Below, piece after piece: positions 13,201 to 25,200 of a stretch of 64,000 nucleotides of DNA. Both the position numbers and the translations under genes were made by a program. Numbering within the stretch: the stretch's first letter is position 1; each line of letters starts with the position of its first letter. This stretch comes from Calliopsis andreniformis. Taxonomy: Eukaryota > Arthropoda > Insecta > Hymenoptera > Andrenidae. The stretch is from NCBI RefSeq assembly GCF_051401765.1, contig NC_135064.1:28680001-28744000 (forward strand), written 5' to 3'. The notes under the pieces were generated by a model, which was not told the DNA's origin, did no database searches, and worked only from the letters and a program-made list of their open reading frames with translations.

Positions 13201-16200
13201 GTTTGTTTTATTCGGCTAATTAAAGAAAATGCGCATTAAAAAAAATTGCGTGTATGTTTACAGCGCAAATTGCACCCAGAATCAAGGTCATGTAGGTGGT
13301 CAATTAATGTCAGCATGTAAAGAAGCTTGTCGTCGTGCGTTCAATTCAAGGCATCCTCGCTTAGTCACACCCATGTACAGCTGCGACGTTTTAGTCAATT
13401 CAGACGTTTTGGGTAAGTTTAACAAGCAACATTAATACTTATTTGCTTTGATGTAGTAATATTCTCGAGATCTCATTCTACAGATTATTATAGTTTTTTA
13501 ATTTTATACCGAGCATATTGTAACATTACTACTATGAAACGATTGTGCGACCACAGGAATTTAGCGACTAATAGATTTTATGGCCGTGTTTGTGGTCGAG
13601 CTTGTTGTCGAACAACATTGCTCGTGCTGAAAATACAAAAAGCATTTACACGTTGAAATACAGGGAAAAGGTACCGTTGCACCTTAAGGACAAATAGAGT
13701 TTTGCGTTTTTTAAATGTTTAATGTCATAAATTTCATGCGTTTTATAAGACACATATATAATATGTATAGAATGATTCTGCCTCAGGAATGATAAGTTAA
13801 AAGGCTACCTTCCGGCAGATGATTGGTAGAAAGCAATCTTCAACGCGTGATACGCAGCTGAACAAATATAAATAATGATTACCTATCGGTTTTCGGATAC
13901 AGTTATATGCGTTCGTGTTCTTTTTTATATTTCAGTCAAAAACAGCCAGATATTTAGCCTCTTTACGATTGATGATCGCATACAAACAAACGCACGCTAC
14001 AATTGTGTACTAAAATTGAAGGAAACGTGTTTTCATATACCTAAATCGTATTCCTTTCGACATAAAAACGAGTTGCATGGCTACGTATACGTGTGCATTT
14101 AGACCATGTAATATGAATTAATTACGTGGAAGATCGCTTAAAATAGAGGAAAGCCGATGATATTCCGAATTGTTTCAAATCTCTTGCATGAAATTCATTG
14201 ATATAACCACGAGTTAAATAACTAACCATGAGAGTGATTTGTTCGATGCCAGTTTGAGGCAGCTACTTCTTATTCAAAGGGGGTAGTGTCACGGCGTGAC
14301 GTCGTATGATTGTTCTTTTGTCTTTTAGCAGACTTACTCTCCGTCTTGGATACATTTGTATGCCGCGTATAGAATTACAACGTTAAATAAAGTAAATAAA
14401 GTGAATAAAGTGAAGGTAGGAAGGTATGATTATGAGATTGTTGAACGAGAGAGGGAAAGCCCGTGAAAGCGAAGCATAGCGAAGCGAAGTGTTTAATAAA
14501 TAAGAAGATGAATGGCGGAAAGCAGACTGCAGATTGCATAGATGGAATTACTATTTTCATATTCGATTCTATCTTAAAAAATTCTAGTCCCAAGTAATCG
14601 TATTCATCAGTTGTTGTACTTTGTACCATGGGAAGTTCAACCGCTGACCCATTTCTTCTGTCTCTTTGTACATGGAATCTCCACTGGGGTCTCCTTCTGG
14701 ATAATCTACGAGCAAAAGAAGCAAAGTTTTGTCAAAGCGCTGCTACAGCGCTTTTTCTTTTCTTTTTCTTATTAAAAAGAAAATTCGTCAAGTAAAACTT
14801 GTTGACGATCGGATAGAATAGGTCGCAACATACTCGATAGGCTGCGCGTGTATCGCAATGGTCGCCCCCTTCTGTTTCCTTGTACACACATCATTCCATA
14901 AACACGAATTCCCGGTACACTAGCATATGTCGGCTGATCGTGGGTCATAGGACCTTCTGTGAACATGAACGAAATTCATTTACGCATCGTGTCCGTGCCT
15001 GACAAACTTTCATGCTTCTGGTAGAGTTGAAAATGCGATATTTTTCTATTTTTCTATTTTTACTTACCGAGTATATTAGCATCAGGACACCGGCAGATTA
15101 CAAGGTAATGAGATTTTCCAGTTCTTACGTTTTGCAATGCGAGGAGAGACCAGTCTCGCGGTGTTCTACATTCTCGCATTTCCGCCACCGGTTCACAAGT
15201 CTTTACCAAAGTGAGAGCCTGTATCAGGTAGCATTCAATTAGTTGGCACATTTTTTCTTCATCTAAAATATTCTATTGCACTTTTCTCGAGAAGTTCGTT
15301 CAAGATATATGTTGAAGCAACACGAATTTAGAATTGATTTCAGCTGCAATCTTTCGAATGGCTGTATCGTCAGTCTTTCCTTTCTTCCTTTTTTCAACTC
15401 TTTTAGAATGTACGAAGAGTACCGAATCGGTTTAGGAGGAAATGGTATTATCAAACCAAAGCAATTGAAACCTGTTGAATGTGCGACGACATTTCGAAAA
15501 CTTGTTACACTAGCTGAAAGTGAATGAGCATTTCTTGCGTTGTAGCTAGATGCCAGTCAGCGGACCTTCAGTAGTCCATCTTCGTCTGTTCTCTTGTACG
15601 TCTACGTAATTTCTCTTGGTTCAACGATGCAATGCGACGCGTCACATAACTCGAAGCAGAATAACGTAACCGCAACGACGCAGCATGGTACATTTACAAA
15701 TCGTACACTTTTTGTTTTTTTTCTTATACAGTGATTTTGATCGCAAAAGAATGTTAAAAGAACTGGAACTGTTTGAATTTGGATCATTTTTTAGAGAAAA
15801 ACTATCTATCTATCTTCACTTTCTTGCTTGCTTCCTAATGTAGAAGCATCTATGTAGAAATACAAGTTAAGGATGTGAAAGTAGAGAACTCGCTCATTTA
15901 AAGTAACACCAGGAAGCTTAGTGTACGACTTCTTTTCACGAAGCTACAGTAATTGAAAAATTGCCAACGTTTCGGCCTACTGTTCGAATACTTTGGTAAG
16001 CCAGAGTGAAGAGTACAGAGAGAAAACGAGATGCGCGAGTGAACGACTACCACTAACCTTGGTTCGTGGGTCGGTGACCAGCTCTGTAGTGTGGAGGTCG
16101 TCGCTGTCGAGAGAGGCGCTGCAAGGGTCGCGATACCTTCCGGGACAAGCACACAGGGGCTGAGTAAAGTTTAGTCGAACGTAAACTGCATTGCAAACCT

Positions 16201-19200
16201 GTTGAACTGCGCACTCCGGTAACAAATAGATGTGCTGATTGTGCGGATAGTAGTGATATTTAGTTGGTTTAGCAAGAGCTGCACTCGCACCCTCCGGTAA
16301 TCGTACTCCTGTCTGTAATATTTACAAATTATGCGCAACTTATTAGGATTAATGAACTATTTATCGATGTCTTGTCATTCCTCTTAATTATCGCGAGTAG
16401 TCGTGTTCTGTGGGTAACTCGTTAAATTATCGCAAAAATACCTATGTGCCCATATTTTCATGGTATAACTTTTGAAGGCAATTATAGGAAGGAGGACAGG
16501 GGAATATGTAATACGAAGGAAGCATATTGGATGAAAAAAATTGAATAAAAGAAAGCGGAGAGGAAAAAATAGGCAGATAAATTAGTTTTCTCTGGATTGT
16601 GAATTTACGAACCTACTCTTTAGTGGTTCCCGTGAACCACAAACTTCACCGTTCTATTACGAACCGCACGATATTATTACAGTTATAACACTGAAAGTAG
16701 TAGTCAATACCGAAGTCGATTCATGCTTGTATTCCACTACTTCGGAGAATCTTTCCAACGGTTCCTGCTCCACTAGTTCTATGTTAGGAAGAAAAAACCG
16801 TTTTCAATTCCATCGATACTTTTCCATTTTTCCATTTACATACCTCTACGTATCCTGTACACCTGGATAGAGGAAAAATGAGTAGAGGATACAAACTAAA
16901 TAATCAAGTTTAAGTTGGTAGTGGTTTAGCCTGTCGACACAAATATTGAGTCGAATCACGTCTTGCAACTATCTGCGAAACGGAACAGTTTGATAAAACC
17001 ATTATTTTTTCCAACTTTTTCTTCTTCATTTTCCTCTTCCGTTTTAGTTTCTTCCCCTGCCACATTCTTTTCTTTTTATTTTTGCATCGTCACGTTCCAC
17101 TACCGATATTAACACCGGTCGATCCGCTCGCGCGTCACGGTCATGAACACTTGCCCTCCTTTTCAAATGTTAAAACGAACAACGCGATTCGTGACAATTT
17201 TCTAAGCAATTCTGAACGATACTTAATTCGAAAATTCAAGCGGAACGATTCGTAACAGTCTAAATGTATCCTCGGCATACAATCGTTAAAAGAGGAAGAG
17301 CATGAGAGACAAAAAATTAGGCGATCAATTTACCTACTTACAATCTCCAAATTTTCTTATCGCGTAATTATTATAATAACGAAAAGTATTGCATTTGAAC
17401 ACTCGCTACTCTTCTATTGTCTCCTACTTTTGCCAGTATGTTTATACTGGTACACGGTCTATCTTACTCTCCCGCTCTCGCTCTTGCTTCGCTGTCGCCC
17501 TCCCTTTCCCCTCCCATCACATCCTCTCCAGCTTCTTCATCTCCTTGTTTCTATCTTTCTCGAACACATAATTCGCTGCTTTCCCTTGTAATTTGTTTCT
17601 GCTGAATAACGGAGACTCATAATCGAAAGCAAGATTAAAAGCTTATTTTACCGCGAACATCACGATTTTCAAAGAATTTGCAATGAGTTTTCTTATCTCA
17701 AGTACATGTTTACGTAAACTTGACTTTTTGGAGAGGTCTAGAGAATTGAACCTCGAACACTTGCTTATTTTAAAATCGCAATACCTTGTGCACAGAAAGA
17801 AAATGTAAATCGAGTCGTGAAGTTGAATTTTTCTGTACGAAAGAACAGCTACAGAAGTAAATTGCGTTCATTTTAAGACGACACATTTTTTGATTCGTGA
17901 AACTTCACCGTTTCGTAACAGCATACTTGCGGTAGTCGCGGTATAGTAACACGTAGTTACAGCTTGAACAGTTATATTTTACGCGTGAGGGTTCACACAG
18001 AAGGTATCTACACCGGTTAAAAAAGTTTAAAATTCGGGGGATTAATGGCTGTAGCCGAGTAGAATCCGCTACCTTTCGTCGTACCTTTTAGAGGCGGGCT
18101 TGAAAAGATTTAAGCGTCTTCCAGTTCAGGGAACATATGTATTGTTATATTTAAAAGGGAGACGTTTCTTCGAAACTTGTAGGCATCCTAACTGACGAAA
18201 TATGTCTATAGGATAATGCTATCTATGAAATCAACCACATATACAAATACATGTATATTTCACTTAACGTGTTATTGCAAATTTTGGAAGATATTGAAGC
18301 AGGTCAAATTTCCCATTGCTTTCGTCAAAAAGAAAGCAATGTGTGTATTTTATTCCTACCTAAAGGATTCAAAGAGCTAGTCGAACGTCTCTGGAAACAG
18401 TTGTAAGGAAGTTATTTCGTTATATTAATGTTTAAAATTGGACCAATTGGATGTTATAGTGCAGAATCGTGAAATAGCGTGGGTTAAACGTTCCGTCGCG
18501 CGTCGCGTCGTATCCCTACTCGCGATACGTACCGAGTAACGTTCGTAGCTTTCTAGGTCGACCCATATGACATTTTTTCTCAAGTTCGTGACACTTGACG
18601 GTCCTTGCTGCTCGACTCGAATCTGGGTCCCTTTCTACTCGATTGCACGGCGTAGCTACATTTCTCCCCTTTCTTTGCGCAATATTCGAGAGAATCTTAC
18701 ATAAATTCTAGTGTCTGCTCCGACATTTAATAAACTGAAAATTTGATAAAACCCTGACATGCAAATAACGTGTCTCCTACCTGCACCGACACAGTGCAAT
18801 TCACCCAAGTACAATCGAAAACGAATAATAAGTACATATTATTGTAAAAGGAAAAGAAATTTTCGATATCGATAAACGCAATTGTATTGCGTTGTGTCAG
18901 TCTTAGTTTTCATTTACAATAAGGCGATCTTAAGTACTCGAAATGATTGACACAAGCGGCTAAAAGAAAAAATGAGTAGAAATGAAACAGGCAAATATGT
19001 TTACTCACCTCGCTAAGATTGGTGTAATTGGTTGTTAGTTTGATTTGAGGTCGGATTTTTCCAGGTGATTCTCGCGTTTCTTTCGCCAGCATAGAAGCAG
19101 GAGTCGTGGTAAATTCGTTAAAGCTTATTGTAGATTTCTTCGAAGAAGAAAGGAACGTATTCGTATCCTGAACTGCAGATGACGTGATTGTTCTCGAAGA

Positions 19201-22200
19201 TGTTTCTATAGGAGTTACGCTCGAAGTTATACTCGCGTTCATTCCCGTAGTTGTTTTTCCCTTGCCTGGTATCGTACCACTCTCAGTTGTCGATGGTCCG
19301 AACTCTGTCTTTGCACTTAGTGAAATCGGTGCCGTTGTCGTAGGCATCATTTCGATAGGTTCCGTGAAAGAATTGCGAGCCGTTGACACCGACGATATGA
19401 TCGGTGATGATGGCGATGGCGAGAAGAGTACGGCGGAACGATTAGTCAACGTCGTTGTAGCATCAGGAGAAACTGATTTGGATGCAGCGACGGTACTGGT
19501 ATCGATATTGTAACCGATATCACTGCTGCTAGAAACGGTCGTGGCGATTGTGGGAGCGATGCTACTGCTATTCGAAGCACTTGCAAGATCAATGGATTTA
19601 TTTTCGTTCAAATATATCGGTGTGGTTTGTTTCACTTTGATGGTCAGTCGGGAGTGAGTTTGCGATTGTGACGGCAGCGCTGTACTTCCAACCACCAACA
19701 CCAAAAACCAAGTCGCTTTTCGAATCATTTTCATTTGCGAATCAAGGAAAATGTCAGGAGAAAGACGTTTCCTTTTTCTTTTCCTTTTCCTTTCTTCGCG
19801 TAGTTGCACCTACTTCCTAAAACGAATCGGAATAGTTAATATAGCGAAGCTTATGATGTTAGCATTATTACGATCCAGCAACTAACGATAATACTGCATT
19901 CTCATTTATCGTTTTCATTTTACTGGATCATAAGGAAGTAGTAAGAGAAAGAAAAAATTAATTAATAACACGTTCGTAAAACGATATTTACTCTGATTTC
20001 GAAGTGTAGAAATGTATCTATGTTTTTCATCTTACCTATTGGTTCTATCGTAATTGTACAAATGAAAGAAAGGCAAATGAAGAGATAGATTGTAATTATG
20101 AGATCATATAAAATGAGGAGGTGGCCAGGTATCATCGTTTCTCACGCGTCTTTCATACCTTCTACGGTGGACTAGTGCAGAACAGGAGCGTCTTATTGAA
20201 AGAAAGCAATACGACGTAAAAAAGAGTAAAGAAGAAGGAAGGAAAATAGTAGAAGGGGAAGGAGAGAAACAGCGAACAGAGGGATAGAGCTGAAGCTCCT
20301 TTAACGGTATAACGCTATTTTTTCCGCGAATTATTGAACGTGATTTTCCAGTTGGTTGATTCACTAGTCAAATTTCAACGTCTATCAAATATGGTTGTAA
20401 TTAAGTACCCTTTTTGCTGTTATTGCCTTCATTCAATCGACAATTACACTTTGTCATTTAAATGACAAATGATGACAACACACAGATGTCCATATAGATA
20501 CAGGCAATATATCCATGTGCGTGGTAGAGGTATAAGAAAGTAAAGAAAAACTGTTGGTAGGAAACTTTCACAGCTGTTCAGAGGCAAGATGAAGTGCTTG
20601 ATAAAATGATGGTATGCGATAAAGCTGTGAGACCGCGTTCAGATCTGCGTGTCACAACTCAGATTTCCGTCAGTTATACTAATAGAATACCATGTATTAC
20701 TACTGTCATTTAGTGTACTATCATAAAAAATAGTCGTGTATTTATTTCATGATACACGCATCTCAGTTTTCTTATACTTTTACCAGACATTACAAGTATT
20801 AATCGGTGTTACTGGACATTATTTTCACTACGTCTTGTTAATCCCATTGAAAAAGTTACTTAGAATCAGCTTCTGTTCGTGAATTAAGAAACGCTCATTT
20901 GCAGGCGCATGTTTTACTACAGCATTCCGGCTGTCATAATAATTATCATAGCACTATATAATTTAGCAGGCGGATGTGGTGAAATTAGGTTATCTGGTTA
21001 GCTTCTTGCAGTCCGTTATCTTTCTTTGCATTCCCAAGGTCGCGCGATATGCAATGAACGATACGAATAGATCAACTGGTTATTCCTTCTGAATCTAATT
21101 ATCCACACTTTTAACGACATTCCCACGATAGACATAGATATATCCGACACTTCGAGTCGAATCTGAGGATTCATACATTCCGATTCATATTTACACTCTT
21201 TTCTTCGGGATATATTTATAGTTGACTTATATTAGATATTACGCCGTTTCATTTTTATAGCTTGATTTTATAAATCAGCTACAATATACAAACAAATATG
21301 AGTAATAGATAAATAAACAAATCGCATGAACTAAAAATGGGTATTTTAAAAATTTAGAAAACATATTGCAATTTTCTGAATATGACAATTTTCTAATCAA
21401 TAAACGATCTCATGAATGTAGCATTTCTCAAAATAACAGGTAAAGAACGAAATATTTTCAGTTGTATCAAGCAATTTCGTTTCGCCATCGCAATATATTG
21501 TTGTTGCTATCGCTTATTTTCGTTTCTTCTTGGTAAAAATAAGAAAATGCAGAATTAGCAGCATCGTACCTTTTAAAACGGTTAAGAGAACCGAACAGGA
21601 ATGAAGTTTTGTCCTGGTCTTGTTCTCGCTTTTGCCCTCGCTTTTGCCCTCGCCCTTGCCCTCGCCCTCGCCCTCGCCCTCTCCCTCAACCTCGACCTCG
21701 ACCTCGACCTCGACCTCGAACTCGAACTCGAACTCGACCTCGATTTCAATTCCGATCTTGATCTAGATCTTTACCACGCTTCTGATCCTGACCTTGATTA
21801 AATCTTGGGGTTTGGGTCGTTGAATGTTACAGTTCACTACTGACGGTGATGGTATTAATAAAGTGTGTTTCTAATCCAATCTAATGCTAAGCGTTGCTTC
21901 TTCGAAATGGAATTGAAAGTGAATGAAAGTTGAACGGAGAACAAAACACGAAACTTTTGTCCAGTTTGCGTAGAAAAACTCTTTCGCCGGTTCACGTCTC
22001 GAGGATGAAATTTGCTAGGTGTTAGTTAGCAGTAAATTGCAAGCAGTTGTAAATGACGGATCTATTTGCGTTGTCCCGCATTGTCGGACATATTCGGTGA
22101 TATGTCGAAGAAATAACTCGCGAGCGTAGCTTGAACAGAAACGATCTCCGTTTAGTTGCGTTCGAGTTCCGAATAGAACTGCAGGCTCTCGTAGGAAACA

Positions 22201-25200
22201 CGCTGCCTATGAGTCCCGGGTAGTTCCACTTACCAACCAACCAGAAACCCTTGACTATGCCTGGAATCCTAAGCTGCATCATCTCCGCCAATCCTCTAGC
22301 TTGGTTCACGCTTTACGTTCACCTATACACCGTTCCCTGAATACTCGGGATATAGAAACACTGACAGAGCCAGGATATGCTGCTAGCTAGTGGCTGCCAG
22401 TGGCTGCCAGTGACTGCCAGTGACTGCCAGTGACTGCCAGTGACTGCTGTCTCTCGAAGAGGGATGCGGATCCTCGCAACTGAGAATCAAGAGTACACAA
22501 GTATCAACGAGGAATTGAGATTAACCTCAGGAATTTAGCCTAAGAATGAAAGAAATCTCGCGTTAGTGGTAGGACTTCAGGATGAGATACTACATCACTG
22601 CATAGCTGTCAAAATATGCACTACAAAGTAATCGAGCATATAGAAGAAAAGTTCAAGTCTAAAGGCTTTTTCCTTTCTCGTCTTTCTGCTTTTTGTTTTT
22701 CCTTTCGTTTCCTTCCCATCTCCTCTTCTCCTTTCTTATAGTTTCGTTTATTTTACTTTCTTCTCGCTTTCTTCTTGCTCATTTTGCTTTTTCTCTATTG
22801 TTTCAATAATATATCAACATATGTCTAGTTCCGATATTTCGTTACAACACATTACATCGCGGAAAATTTTCGCTCCTTTTTTCCAGACATTCTCTTTGGA
22901 AACATTTCGATTATTTTATCGATCGTACAATATTTAATCAAACTGACAAATTGAGAGGCCACATTCAGGTAGCTATTGTCTTGACATTGACGTGCATTAG
23001 TGATTCGTTGTGTTTTTCATTGTCAGAAATAGCGTATTCTGAGGTGAGGATAGAGTTGGTCGTGTGCGTCTCAAGAAAAGAATTAGAGCATTGATACATC
23101 GGTAGCGGTACTGTCATTTTTCTCGAGTTCGATTGAATAGCAGAAAAATATATCGAGCATGAAATCACTGGGGTTCTCATCGACAAACTAGTTGGTTAAG
23201 TTCACTGGCATTGGGACCAGATCCTGGGACGATAAGCGCTCTTTCTCTCTCTCTCCCTCTCTCTTTCTCTTTTTCTCTCTTTCTCTGTTCAGTCTATAGC
23301 ACGTCCTTCGATGGAGAGGAATGCAACGGCGAGCAATGCGCGACCGATTTGAAATATAGAACGTCTCTCGAAAGCTCTCCCTAGTGTAGCAATGTCGTCC
23401 AACACAGATGTATGTATATGTATATGTATATCCGTAACAGTTGAATACGCGTGCATACGTACGTAGTTTAAAACTAGTTTCAAAATTGCGAATCAATAAC
23501 CGAAAGTTACGTTAAAAATGTTGTAGATAGATGAATCCACCTTGACGAAATAGAATGCCCCCAGTTTTATAGGTAATTTTAACTTGTATAGTATATTTTT
23601 AATTTTTGGATTTAACATTTTTGTTGCAACAAGAGCATGTTGTGATATTATCATCTTAAATTTAGACCATAACAAAAATCGTGTACGATACGAAAGTAAT
23701 ACAAAATCGTGAAGAAAGTAGTGCGAGTTTTATGTTTTACCTTTTCGAAAATAGAGTCAAATAATTGCATCATTATCCTTATTCTGTGTTTTGCTTGGAA
23801 GGTAATTCTTTTTATAGATAGTCTTAAGCACAAATAGATTGAATGCTGAAAAAGCTATTTCATTATGAGGATTCTCTATCAAAATTCAGAATTAGTCATT
23901 GTTTACTATTTATCATAGGCCTCTAGCGGTTAACTGAAGAAGCATAGTTACAGTCAACACGTATCTTGTTGAACGCGTTCCGCCATCTAGTCTCAATTCA
24001 CGGAAATATTAAGTCGGTATACTGAATGTCTTAATTGTCTATTAATTATTTGTTAATCAAGTTCGCATTTACTGGAACAGGAAAGAACGAAATTGAGCAT
24101 CCACATATTACGGTAGTAATATGTGACATTAAATAGTATTAACGAAAGTTAATATTCTGGTAACAGTTGTAATGAAGATGATAATGATTATGGTGATAAT
24201 AATAATAACAATAATAATTATTATAATAATAATAATAACAATAACAATAATAATAATAATAATATTAATAATAATAATAGTGAGAGCAATGATTTAACGT
24301 CAGTTATGTTATAATGATACAATTTTTTTATTCTGAATTCTTTTATATTATATGGAGACTACTCCATTACTGTTGGAAATAAGAGTATTTACAAGAGCAA
24401 CATTTCATAGGTATTGTAACCTATTTTTAAAATAAATTGACAAACAACATTGTTAAATACGCCATCAGTAGGTATAAAATATGACGAGTATCGCATTCAA
24501 ATTGCTAAGCACTGCACGATGTCATAAATAATGTGACGTGACTATAACAAATATTCTGCATTCTATCAAGACTTAACAACAACTCGTTCTGTTGGTATGA
24601 AAAACACGATTTCTATTTTTCGTTGCGAATGGAAAGGAATTGATCTTGATTCAATCTGAAATTCAGAGTTTTAGTAGCTTAGCCAGCTATGTGACTCGCG
24701 TCGATTACGAGTTGGAACGTAACAGAGACGATAACCCTGCAATAACGATTTAATAAGCATTGCGACGACTGAGCAACAAATGGCGAATATTTGAAAAATC
24801 GATTCTGTTCATTTCCCGATTTCCTCTATTCGATGTCATATTATTCTCGTTGTTCGAATGTGTCAATAGATACACCTAATTGTTCATTTTCGGAAATCCG
24901 ATCATAAGATTAAAGCTCGACGTTGAATAAACCGATTTTTAGTTCCAAAGGCTAAATGCCTAGGATACTACGGAGGTAATCGTATATGTACAAGTCCGTA
25001 TAAAATTTCATACGGTATAAACCGTTTCGGAATGGTGCTGATGCGAAGGTACACAGTATCCACTGTAAGTTTTAATCTCCAAAACGCCAGAATAAGATCT
25101 TGCTGGAAGCGAACCTGGATCCGTGTGTCGTCTAGGACATCGGTGACCCTTTGGGCACTGACAAAGAGGCGATGCGTTCACCTCTTCCAGTTGCGAGCTT

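Larger units (their letters stand above)
19735..25007. other. intronic interval between the two antisense genes
   Basis: No coding exon was found in this 5.3 kb. It holds a perfect 20-bp palindrome at 20450-20469, a hexanucleotide array at 21622-21790, a 10-bp tandem repeat at 22388-22446, a CT-rich tract at 23233-23290 and a trinucleotide array at 24184-24281. Promoter or 5' untranslated sequence of the Argos-like gene is expected at its left end but was not identified. Confidence 0.5.

Noticed and set aside
20104..20364. 86-codon minus frame near the Argos-like start
   Set aside because: Biased composition; at best 5' untranslated sequence.
21601..21801. Leu-Ala / Leu-Asp repeat peptide
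   Set aside because: Encoded by a degenerate hexanucleotide array; listed as a repeat and only flagged for a check.
22022..22309. 95-codon minus frame between the two nested genes
   Set aside because: No homology seen, and phase does not link it convincingly to either gene; could be untranslated sequence.
22388..22446. Regular short repeats considered as a CRISPR-like array
   Set aside because: Units are contiguous 10-mers without spacers, in eukaryotic intronic DNA: an ordinary minisatellite.
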